A DNA stretch of 10,885 bases from Streptosporangiaceae bacterium. Lineage in GTDB: Bacteria > Actinomycetota > Actinomycetes > Streptosporangiales > Streptosporangiaceae. The notes below the pieces were generated by a model, which saw only the letters and a program-made list of their open reading frames with translations, did no database searches and was not told where the DNA came from. The stretch spans positions 1 through 10,885 of the forward strand of contig JASHSO010000538.1 in NCBI GenBank assembly GCA_030038715.1, written 5' to 3'. A program made the translations under genes and the position numbers. The first letter of the stretch is position 1, and each line of letters begins with the position of its first letter. Positions 1 through 6,168 of this stretch are shown in pieces.

Positions 1-1
1 G

Positions 2-331
2 GAACGCTCGGGCGCCGGTTACCGTGCCTACGACGCTCAGGCGGTTCGGACCGTCCGGTTTGTGAAGGGCGCCCAGCGACTCGGCTTCTCGCTGGAGGAG
101 ATCGATTCGCTGCTAGAGCTGGCGAACGGCGGACCCCGCAATTGCGACGCGGCGAAGGCGATGGCAAGCGAGAAGGTCGCGCAGCTTGAGGCGAAGATCG
201 CCAGTTTGGCGGCGATGGCGGCCTCGCTCCAACAGCTCGCCGTCACCTGCGATCGCATACCGGGCATGCGTGAGTGCCCGTTGCTCGAATCGCTAGGGGC
301 CGACGCCGTCATCGAGGGAGACGTCCGGTGA
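2..331 (+). CDS. merR: MerR, mercury-responsive transcriptional regulator (5' truncated by window edge)
   Basis: This is the C-terminal part of a MerR-family regulator; the reading frame is open at the left edge, so the start and most of the DNA-binding helix-turn-helix are missing. The visible part begins in the second half of the winged-helix domain (GYRAY, then LGFSLEEIDSLLEL), followed by the dimerisation helix. Three cysteines, with codons at 143, 248 and 275, are separated by 35 and 9 residues. That is exactly the spacing of Cys82, Cys117 and Cys126, the Hg(II) ligands of Tn501/Tn21 MerR, so this is a mercury sensor rather than a general MerR protein. By that numbering the first visible residue is about residue 35. 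The family binds a promoter with an over-long spacer and activates it when Hg(II) binds; that promoter would lie off the left edge. The stop overlaps the merB start (GTGA), which supports one operon. Confidence 0.93.
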   Translation, partial: ERSGAGYRAYDAQAVRTVRFVKGAQRLGFSLEEIDSLLELANGGPRNCDAAKAMASEKVAQLEAKIASLAAMAASLQQLAVTCDRIPGMRECPLLESLGADAVIEGDVR

Positions 332-954
332 CCAAGCCGTCCTGCTGCAACAACGCGGCCTTTCTGTCGGGCGTAAACGGGTTCACGGCCATCCCGGAGC
401 TCATCCGCCTGCTCGCCCGGGGAGAGCCGGTCGGCCTCGAGGAGTTGACGGATGCGGCCGGCCAGCCAGGCGCCGACCTGGCAGGTGTAGTGCGCGCCCA
501 GCCCGGCGCGGAGTGGGACGACGCCGGCCGCCTGGTCGGCTTCGGACTGACGCGGCAGCCGACCGACTACCGCTTCCTGGTCGGCGGCAAGACCCTGTAC
601 ACCTGGTGTGCATCCGACACGCTGTTCTTCACCGTCATCCTCGGGGAGGACGCGGTCGCGGAATCCACCTGCCCTGCGACTGGCGTGCCGATCCGCGTTG
701 AGATCACGCCTGACGGCGTCACCACGGTTACGCCGGCTAGGGCGGTCGTGTCGCAGATACTCCGCAGCACTCTGGTCGGGGGCCTGCGGTCCGACATCTG
801 CGACCACGGTCACTTCTTCGCGTCGGCCTCAGCGGCGGCGGCCTGGGCAGCGGACCATCCCGAGGGACAGGTGCTGAGCGTCGCCGACGCGTTCGCGCAG
901 TGCCGTGCCGCGTGCAGTGAGCTGGGGTGGATCGCTGGCAGGCCGGGCCGATGA
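328..954 (+). CDS. merB: MerB, organomercurial (alkylmercury) lyase
   Basis: MerB splits the carbon-mercury bond of organomercurials in the cytoplasm, giving Hg(II) and the hydrocarbon. The predicted 208-residue protein matches the usual family length (about 210). The catalytic set is present: C94 and D97 in YTWCASDTLFF, and C158 in ICDHGHFFAS, equivalent to Cys96, Asp99 and Cys159 of plasmid R831b MerB. C115 (STCPATG) matches the structural Cys117. The position after C158 is Asp where R831b has Cys160, a cysteine not needed for activity. I chose the GTG at 328: it overlaps the merR stop, has GAGGGAG 7 bases upstream, and gives the normal length, while an upstream ATG at 274 would add an arginine-rich tail. 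Extra cysteines occur at C6-C7 and C192/C196. Hg(II) made here normally goes to MerA, which is not in the window. Confidence 0.95.
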   Translation: MTKPSCCNNAAFLSGVNGFTAIPELIRLLARGEPVGLEELTDAAGQPGADLAGVVRAQPGAEWDDAGRLVGFGLTRQPTDYRFLVGGKTLYTWCASDTLFFTVILGEDAVAESTCPATGVPIRVEITPDGVTTVTPARAVVSQILRSTLVGGLRSDICDHGHFFASASAAAAWAADHPEGQVLSVADAFAQCRAACSELGWIAGRPGR

Positions 955-1325
955 GCTCTTGGCAGGCGGCCGGTCGCGCGATCGGCGGCAGGCAGCCCGA
1001 GGACATGCGGATTCGCATCGTCCACTTCCCAGGCTGCCCGCTGGTCGACCGCCTGCGAAGTGATGTCGAGGTAGTGCTAGCCGGCCTTGGACTAAGCGCT
1101 GCGATCGAGGAGGCCGAAGGATCGCTACCGTCGCCGACATTGCTTATCAACGGCATCGACGTGACCGGGCAGCCTCCCGGCATGAGTCCGGCATGCCGAC
1201 TGCAGCTTCCGACCACGCAGCAGATCGTGGCGGCGATCCACGTCGCACATCCTGGTACCGGCCTTATGAGCGGGGGATTCAGGATGAGCGCCACCACCGG
1301 ACGCCCGCCCGGCACGACGCCATAG
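951..1325 (+). CDS. small thioredoxin-fold-like protein of the mer operon
   Basis: A 124-residue protein from the ATG at 951, which overlaps the merB stop (ATGA). An internal ATG at 1005 begins the conserved-looking core (MRIRIVHFPGCPLVDRL) and could be the true start, giving 106 residues; its GAGG is only 2 bases away, so coupling at 951 is preferred. The core looks like a thioredoxin-type fold: a beta strand, a GCP motif with C29 at the helix N-terminus (where thioredoxins have CxxC; here CPLV), an SPTLLINGIDVTG strand-turn-strand, and a second cysteine, C82 (PACRLQLPT). The C-terminal 25 residues are low-complexity. Position directly behind merB suggests a role in passing Hg(II) or thiols to or from the lyase, but this is inference from context. 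I do not recognise a characterised family member. A general thiol-redox role is the alternative. Confidence 0.75.
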   Translation: MSSWQAAGRAIGGRQPEDMRIRIVHFPGCPLVDRLRSDVEVVLAGLGLSAAIEEAEGSLPSPTLLINGIDVTGQPPGMSPACRLQLPTTQQIVAAIHVAHPGTGLMSGGFRMSATTGRPPGTTP

Positions 1326-1396
1326 TGTGCTGGGCAATGGTCATCACCGTCAGCCGCCGCCTCGCCCGGCTGTTGCAAGCGCCCCAGCCGCAGGTC

Positions 1397-1412
1397 GCCT
1401 GACGTTCCAGGC
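1397..1412. terminator. weak hairpin between convergent genes
   Basis: GCCTG and CAGGC form a 5-bp stem around a 6-base loop in the 93-base gap between the convergent mer operon and the flavoprotein gene. There is no T-run on either side, so it is only a possible terminator. Nothing else was seen in this gap. Confidence 0.2.
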
Positions 1413-1418
1413 AGGCTG

Positions 1419-2837
1419 CTACTGCGCCAGGGCGGCGAGGAGCTGCCCGCGGGTGGGCTGCGCGATCGGTGGCCCGCTGCCGTGCTGCCTGAGCGTTTCC
1501 CGAGTGCACGCCACGACCTCCGGATCGGTGTAGACCTGCTCGGGCGGGCAGACCATTCCGTTGATCTTCCAGAACGCGCGGAAGGCCGTCGGGTCGTAGT
1601 AGGCGGCCACGCGGAGCTGCGGATAGCTCACCCGGCCGCGGGTTTCGGGCGGCTTTGGCCGCGGCGTTCCGAAGATGGTGTGCCGCATCACAGCCAGCCG
1701 CGCGGCGTCGATCGCGGCCTGGTCTTCGTAGAACGGCAGCACGTGCTGGCCGACTAGGCGGTCCAGGGCGAGCGCCTGCGCGGCCGGGTCCCCGGCGTGC
1801 CTGCTGAGGGTATCCACTAGGTCGGCGGCGCCGGAGAGGGCCAGAGCGAGGCCGCGGCCGAGGGTCGGGTTTGTCGTGCACACTGAGTCGCCGATCGCGT
1901 GCAGACCGGTGGCAACAGGAGTCCCGTCGACCACCAGGCGGCGCAGCGTGTTGTGCAGCCCGGCCATCGGGAAGACTTCGGTAATCGGGTCCATCGCGTC
2001 GAGCCATGCCGCGTAGACCGGGACGGTCCGCAGAACGGCGGTGAACACCTCCGGGTCCCTGAGCGTTCGGAATCGGCGATCGGCAGCCAGCGGCGCCACC
2101 ACCAGCTGCGCGGCGCCGTTGTCACCGCCCCATTTCCCGGCCAGGAATTCGTCGAGGGCCACGACTACCCGGGTAGCCAGGAGGCCGGGCAGGACAGTGC
2201 CCGGCCGAGCCCGGTAGTGCCGGCTGAAGTAGGCCACCCCGCACTCGGCCTGTCGGGTGACTGTGGCCCGGGCGCCGATCTGCGCTAGCCAGTCATCGAC
2301 CGGTGAGCGACGGCCGGTGGCGTCGACCACCAGGTCGGCGGGCAGGTCGCCCTGGCTTGTGTGCACGCCTGTCACGTGCGGCCGTTGCCCGGGGATCGCC
2401 AGCAGACCGGTGACCTTCACCCCGTACCGGAGCGTGACCCGCGGCTCGGCCGCCGCGGCCCGATGCAGGACCCAGTCGATGGTGGACCGCCTGGTCATCA
2501 TCGGAGTTAGCTGCTCGTCCCCGGCCCGGGCCGTGGTCTCGGACAGCGATTCCGGCATTTGGGTCCACAGCGGGGCCTCGGCCACTCCGGCTGCAAGCAG
2601 CCCGCCGTAGACGTCAGGCAGCCGGTCGATGAGAAGCTGGCGGCAGCGGGCCATGACGATGTGGGGCTGCACGATCTGCGGCGCCGACGGGCGGAACGCC
2701 GCCTCGGCGGCGGATTCGACGTCGGGAGCGGGCTCCAGCCGGTCACGCTCGAGCACGACGGCGTGGTGCCCGGCCCGCGCCAGCAACAGCGCGGCGAACA
2801 AGCCAGCGGCGCTGCCTCCGGCGATAGAGACTTCCAC
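1419..2837 (-). CDS. FAD-dependent oxidoreductase/monooxygenase, group-A-like
   Basis: A 472-residue flavoprotein. The N-terminal dinucleotide fold has GGSAAG at residues 7-12 and an acidic strand end at E30 (VVLERD) for the FAD ribose. DATGRRS lies at 172-178, and the second FAD motif is GD at 316-317 followed by GRG at 328-330. This layout is that of the p-hydroxybenzoate hydroxylase/squalene-epoxidase-like flavoproteins. The PQIVQPHIVMARCRQLL stretch (residues 53-69) resembles the region after the first beta-alpha unit in actinobacterial tailoring oxygenases and FAD-dependent hydroxylases. The substrate cannot be read from the sequence. No membrane segment or signal peptide is evident, so it is probably cytoplasmic. 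The GTG start has GGGAAGGG on the - strand at good spacing. It lies 120 bases downstream of the LAL regulator on the same strand and may be that regulator's target. Confidence 0.88.
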   Translation of the reverse strand: MEVSIAGGSAAGLFAALLLARAGHHAVVLERDRLEPAPDVESAAEAAFRPSAPQIVQPHIVMARCRQLLIDRLPDVYGGLLAAGVAEAPLWTQMPESLSETTARAGDEQLTPMMTRRSTIDWVLHRAAAAEPRVTLRYGVKVTGLLAIPGQRPHVTGVHTSQGDLPADLVVDATGRRSPVDDWLAQIGARATVTRQAECGVAYFSRHYRARPGTVLPGLLATRVVVALDEFLAGKWGGDNGAAQLVVAPLAADRRFRTLRDPEVFTAVLRTVPVYAAWLDAMDPITEVFPMAGLHNTLRRLVVDGTPVATGLHAIGDSVCTTNPTLGRGLALALSGAADLVDTLSRHAGDPAAQALALDRLVGQHVLPFYEDQAAIDAARLAVMRHTIFGTPRPKPPETRGRVSYPQLRVAAYYDPTAFRAFWKINGMVCPPEQVYTDPEVVACTRETLRQHGSGPPIAQPTRGQLLAALAQ

Positions 2838-2885
2838 GCCTGCCCTTCCCGACGCTCCACTACGTCTGTGCGGGAGCCAACTGCA

Positions 2886-2905
2886 CCTAACGCTGTCGCG
2901 CTAGG
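2886..2905 (-). promoter_or_regulatory. inverted repeat in the LAL-flavoprotein gap
   Basis: Read on the - strand, CCTAGCGC and GCGTTAGG flank GACA. As RNA this gives an 8-bp stem with one G-U pair; as DNA it is a near-palindrome suited to a dimeric regulator. It lies about 50-70 bases upstream of the flavoprotein GTG. It could be an operator, an attenuator or part of a terminator for the LAL gene; no T-run follows. Confidence 0.3.
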
Positions 2906-2912
2906 CCTTACC
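2887..2912 (-). promoter_or_regulatory. candidate operator, copy A of a gapped motif
   Basis: On the - strand this reads GGTAA-2-CCTA-8-GCGTTAG, upstream of the flavoprotein gene. The same three blocks in the same order and orientation recur upstream of the LAL gene at 5887-5910 with spacers of 3 and 5. No clear -35/-10 pair was found nearby. Binding by the LAL regulator is inference. Confidence 0.25.
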
Positions 2913-2957
2913 ACGTCGTCATGACCTCGTCGCCATGCCGTGCCAAATCTTCTGCAG

Positions 2958-5747
2958 TCAGCACGTAACGGTACGACAGGCAGTGTCAGGGTCCGGCGGG
3001 CGGCGGGCTGCCGGCGGGCTGCCGGGGAGCTGCCCGGCAGCGATCTGAGCCGCGATCTGGACCCGGGAGCGAAAGCCCAGCTTGGTGCAGATGCTGGTCA
3101 CGTGGTGCTCGACCGTACGGGCGGACAGGTACAACTCGGCGCCGATCTCGGCGTTGGTCTTCCCGCTCGCGACGGCCATGGCGATCTGCTGTTCCCGGCC
3201 GGTCAGCGGCCCGTGTTGGCGCCGTTGACGGGGCCCGGCCAGCCGCAGGCCGGCGGCTCGCGCATCGGCCCGACCGCGCTCGGCCGCAGCGAGCGCGCCC
3301 ATCCCCTCCAGGGTGGCGCACGCGGCCGCGACCTGAGCGCGATCCCGGCTGGCCAACCCGGCTGCCAGCCTGAGCCGGGAGGCATCGAAGGCCTCGGGAC
3401 TGCGGTCGGCGGCGGCCAGCAACCAGCTCGCGGCGGTGCCGGCATCGCCGTCGGCCACCGCCAGCCACCCGCGAGCGGCGACCGCCATCCATCCGGCGGC
3501 CGGCCAGGACGCGGCGATTGCTTGGAGCTGCTTGGCTGCCCGTCGCGCGGTAGGGACCTGGCCGAGCGACGCGGCGGTTCGCACTAGTCCGGCCAGGCAC
3601 CAGGCGGTGTGCGGGTAGCCCTGCCAGGCGGAGCCGATTCGATAGCCGGCCATAGCCTCGGTCAGGCAGCCTTCCTCCTCATCGACAATGGCTTGAACTT
3701 CGATCTTGCGCTGGTGCTCGAAGCTGCCGGTCCGGAAGCTAACCGCGTTCAGCAGGCGGCGGGCTTCGGCCCGGTCCCCTCTGAGGGCGAGGACGTGGCA
3801 CTGACCAAGCACCGCCCTAGCCTCGGCTAGCTGGCCGGCGCTGGCCGCCACCGATCGTGCGGCCAGGTGATAGGCCAGCGCCTTGTCCAGGTCACCGAGG
3901 TCCATCCAAGCATCCCCGGCGTTGCCTCTTAGCAGGGACTCAACGGCGCCGGCACCGGGGACCTGCAGCCCGCGTAGGGCCCAGTCGCGCATGGCGGCAG
4001 GATCGCCGCAGGCGCCGGCCAGATGTGACAGGTTCAGGCACGCCAGGGCAACTTCGCTGTCCAGACCCGCCGCCTCGGCTAGACCCCTAGCAGACTCAAG
4101 AAGCGTCATTCCCTCGCTGGCCGAGCGTGCCTCACCGACCGCCAGCCCGAGCCGATTGAGCGCTCTGGCCTCGAGTTCCTGGTCACCCAGCTGGCGCGCC
4201 AGTGCCACCGCACGCTCGGCATGCGCCAGCCCTTCCGTCGCCTGCCCAGCCATGGTTAGCACGAACGCGCGCGCTAGCAGTCCCTCAGCCAGCGGACGTC
4301 CGGACGCGGCTGGTATCAGATCGGCTACTGCCGTGACCGCCGCCACCGCCCCGTCGAGGTCCGAAACGTAGTCTTCAAGCGCCAGGGCGTACCGGGACAG
4401 GAACACCAGCAGCCGTGAGTCGCCTGGCATTGCCCGGCGCATCCGGCCGATCAGGTCATCGGCCAGCCGCCGCGCCGACTCTGGCTCGCCGCTGCGCAGC
4501 AGGGCCAGCACCCGGCCAGCCAGCGCGTCCTGCTCCATGTTGGCCGCCGCTGCTTGCCGCGCAAGGTCCAGTGCCTGCCGGTAGAACTGATCCGCGTCGC
4601 GTCCCCCAGACCGGCGGAGCGCCTCGTCACCCAGGGTGAGGTAGGCGGCGGCCGCGTCGGCCAGTAGTCCGGCGGCAGCGAGCAGCGGCGCAAGGACGGT
4701 GGCCGGCTCTCCAGCTAGCGCCGCAGCGGCAGCCGCGGACCTGCGGGCCCGGTCGGCAGGCGTAAGCCGTTCCAGGACCGCGTCACGGATTAGGACATGC
4801 CGGAACCGCCACCCGCCCTGCCCAGGGTCGAGCAGCTGCTCAGCGCACAACTGCTGGAGCGCGACCGCCATGAGCTCTGGCTGCGCCGGGCAGACCGCCT
4901 GGAGCTGGTCCTCTCGGATCGGCTCAGGCAGCAGCGCCGCCCAGGCGAGCACGTCCGCGGTTTCCGCAGGCTGGTTCGCCAGCCGGCCAGCCAACCACCA
5001 CCCGACCGAGTCCGGCGTGCGCGTTACGAGCTCGGGTCCGTCAGTGTCTGGCTGGTCAGCGGCGAGAGCCGACCCGATCACCTCCATGGCCAGGAACGGA
5101 TTGCCGCCGGTGCGATGGTGCAGCAGTGCCGCTGCGGACGACGGATCGGGTACTGCTGTCAGGTGCCCTCGGAACAGTTTCTCAAGCTCGCCGACAGTGA
5201 AGGGCTCCAACTCGATCCGCGCACATAGGCCGTCACGCACGAGGTCGTGGCCGAGGAGGGCCGCCGCGTTGCCGGGCCGGGCCGCCAGCAGCCAGCCAAG
5301 CGGCAGGTCGGCCATCCGGGCTACCGCGTAGCGGAGCAGGTCCAAGCTGGCCGCGTCGGACCAGTGCAGGTCATCGGCCACTAGGAGCACTGGACCATCA
5401 GCAATCGCCAGGCCGAGATGCCGGGTGAGAACCTGGAACGCCTCGGGGCCGCGCGGCATCCTGGCTTGGCGCAGGCGGTCGGCCCGCTGCAAGCCGCGTA
5501 GCATCTCCGCGACAAGGTCGTAGGGGAGCGGCTCGGCGACTGGCAGCGCCGTGGAGCGGACCACGAGCACGCCCTGCCGTGCCGCCCACCGCGAGGCCTC
5601 GGCCAGCAGCCACGTCTTGCCGATGCCGGCCTCCCCGACCACTAGCACGGCGCCGCCCCGGCCGCTCGCCAGCCGCCGCACCATCCGGCGCGCGGTGCGC
5701 AGCACCTGGCTCCGATCTACCCGGAGGGCAGTGCGCTGCACGTCCAT
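2958..5747 (-). CDS. LAL-type LuxR-family transcriptional regulator (STAND ATPase + LuxR HTH)
   Basis: A 929-residue regulator of the LAL/MalT class from the ATG at 5747. The N-terminal ATPase module has Walker A GEAGIGKT at residues 38-45 and a Walker B-like LLVADDLHW at 121-129. A long alanine- and leucine-rich helical middle follows, probably TPR-type repeats that sense a ligand or partner. The C-terminal LuxR helix-turn-helix spans about 848-908 (LTGREQQIAMAVASGKTNAEI, then SARTVEHHVTSICTKLGFRSR). A GTG at 5783 would add 12 residues. The ATG is preferred because it starts close to the ATPase, as in relatives, and has GGGGG 4 bases upstream; GGAG also precedes the GTG, so the choice is open. 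Such proteins are ATP-dependent activators of catabolic or secondary-metabolite genes. The neighbouring flavoprotein and the divergent lipoprotein are the likely targets. No response-regulator receiver domain is present. Confidence 0.93.
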   Translation of the reverse strand: MDVQRTALRVDRSQVLRTARRMVRRLASGRGGAVLVVGEAGIGKTWLLAEASRWAARQGVLVVRSTALPVAEPLPYDLVAEMLRGLQRADRLRQARMPRGPEAFQVLTRHLGLAIADGPVLLVADDLHWSDAASLDLLRYAVARMADLPLGWLLAARPGNAAALLGHDLVRDGLCARIELEPFTVGELEKLFRGHLTAVPDPSSAAALLHHRTGGNPFLAMEVIGSALAADQPDTDGPELVTRTPDSVGWWLAGRLANQPAETADVLAWAALLPEPIREDQLQAVCPAQPELMAVALQQLCAEQLLDPGQGGWRFRHVLIRDAVLERLTPADRARRSAAAAAALAGEPATVLAPLLAAAGLLADAAAAYLTLGDEALRRSGGRDADQFYRQALDLARQAAAANMEQDALAGRVLALLRSGEPESARRLADDLIGRMRRAMPGDSRLLVFLSRYALALEDYVSDLDGAVAAVTAVADLIPAASGRPLAEGLLARAFVLTMAGQATEGLAHAERAVALARQLGDQELEARALNRLGLAVGEARSASEGMTLLESARGLAEAAGLDSEVALACLNLSHLAGACGDPAAMRDWALRGLQVPGAGAVESLLRGNAGDAWMDLGDLDKALAYHLAARSVAASAGQLAEARAVLGQCHVLALRGDRAEARRLLNAVSFRTGSFEHQRKIEVQAIVDEEEGCLTEAMAGYRIGSAWQGYPHTAWCLAGLVRTAASLGQVPTARRAAKQLQAIAASWPAAGWMAVAARGWLAVADGDAGTAASWLLAAADRSPEAFDASRLRLAAGLASRDRAQVAAACATLEGMGALAAAERGRADARAAGLRLAGPRQRRQHGPLTGREQQIAMAVASGKTNAEIGAELYLSARTVEHHVTSICTKLGFRSRVQIAAQIAAGQLPGSPPAARRPPDPDTACRTVTC

Positions 5748-5886
5748 CGACCCCCGGCGGCCCGCGCCGCCCTTACCTGGCACCGGGCTCCGCGCTGTCG
5801 GCGGCCAGGCGCCCGACCCTGGCAGTGCCTAGCGCACCCAGCCTGCCAGAAGCTGCCGGCTGCCGAAAGGCGGCCGGGTAACCGCG

Positions 5887-5910
5887 CTAACGCACGTGTA
5901 GGTGATTACC
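5887..5910 (-). promoter_or_regulatory. candidate operator, copy B of a gapped motif
   Basis: On the - strand this reads GGTAA-3-CCTA-5-GCGTTAG and lies in the gap between the LAL gene and the divergent small ORF/lipoprotein, where it could serve both. It matches copy A at 2887-2912 in all three blocks, with different spacers. The rest of this gap (5748-6033) shows no convincing -35/-10 pair on either strand. It also holds a 7-bp inverted repeat, CTGGCAG (5819-5825) and CTGCCAG (5843-5849), of unknown meaning. Confidence 0.25.
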
Positions 5911-5985
5911 CCTATGAACGCTGAGTGCCGATCTCTAAAGACGGGTGGAGACGCCGATGTGCCGCTCCACGAGCCTGCCTACCGT

Positions 5986-6024
5986 CCTTTCTGTCGCCAC
6001 GCGACACCAGTCCAGCCAGAAAGG
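5986..6024 (+). promoter_or_regulatory. nested inverted repeat covering a Shine-Dalgarno (possible cis-regulatory leader)
   Basis: CCTTTCTG (5986-5993) and CAGAAAGG (6017-6024) are perfect 8-base complements. Inside them GTCGC (5993-5997) and GCGAC (6001-6005) form a second perfect stem with a 3-base loop; the G at 5993 can join only one stem. The right arm of the outer stem includes the AAAGG of the ribosome binding site for the ATG at 6034. If transcribed, this would be a hairpin able to mask translation initiation. Confidence 0.45.
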
Positions 6025-6033
6025 TGGGGAGCC

Positions 6034-6099
6034 ATGTACGCGCAGATCACCGACCTCGCCAACGGGCACGTACCGGAGGAGCGGGGGCAGGCCGCTTAG
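6034..6099 (+). CDS. 21-residue ORF: leader peptide or severed N-terminus of the lipoprotein
   Basis: The ORF encodes MYAQITDLANGHVPEERGQAA and ends at TAG (6097-6099). Its ATG has the strongest ribosome binding site of the region, AAAGGTGGGGAG just upstream, partly inside an inverted repeat. It is in the same frame as the lipoprotein ORF at 6169, and the codons between the TAG and that ATG are open. It may be a true leader peptide, or the first part of a longer gene interrupted by a nonsense mutation. An ATG at 5902 in the same frame has no ribosome binding site and lies in the regulatory region, so it was not used. No similarity to a known peptide is recognised. Confidence 0.5.
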   Translation: MYAQITDLANGHVPEERGQAA

Positions 6100-6168
6100 G
6101 CGCGCCCCGGCGCTACCCGGCCAGGCAATGGTCGGCGCGCTGGCCTGCTCGGCGGCAAGGCCGTCACG

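Noticed and set aside
37..813. Open frame antisense to merR/merB, 258 codons
   Set aside because: No recognisable domain; both sense genes have clear Hg-binding or catalytic residues.
737..1378. Open frame antisense to merB and the Trx-like gene, 213 codons
   Set aside because: Low-complexity, no motif, opposite to well-supported genes with conserved catalytic residues.
1279..2007. Long open frame on the - strand, 242 codons
   Set aside because: Out of frame with and inside the flavoprotein gene; arginine- and proline-rich composition typical of a shadow frame in high-GC DNA.
2940..3587. + strand open frame antisense to the LAL C-terminus
   Set aside because: Gly/Arg/Pro-rich shadow; the opposite strand encodes an intact LuxR helix-turn-helix.
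5902..6033. Upstream in-frame ATG at 5902 extending the small ORF
   Set aside because: No ribosome binding site, overlaps the candidate operator and the structured leader.
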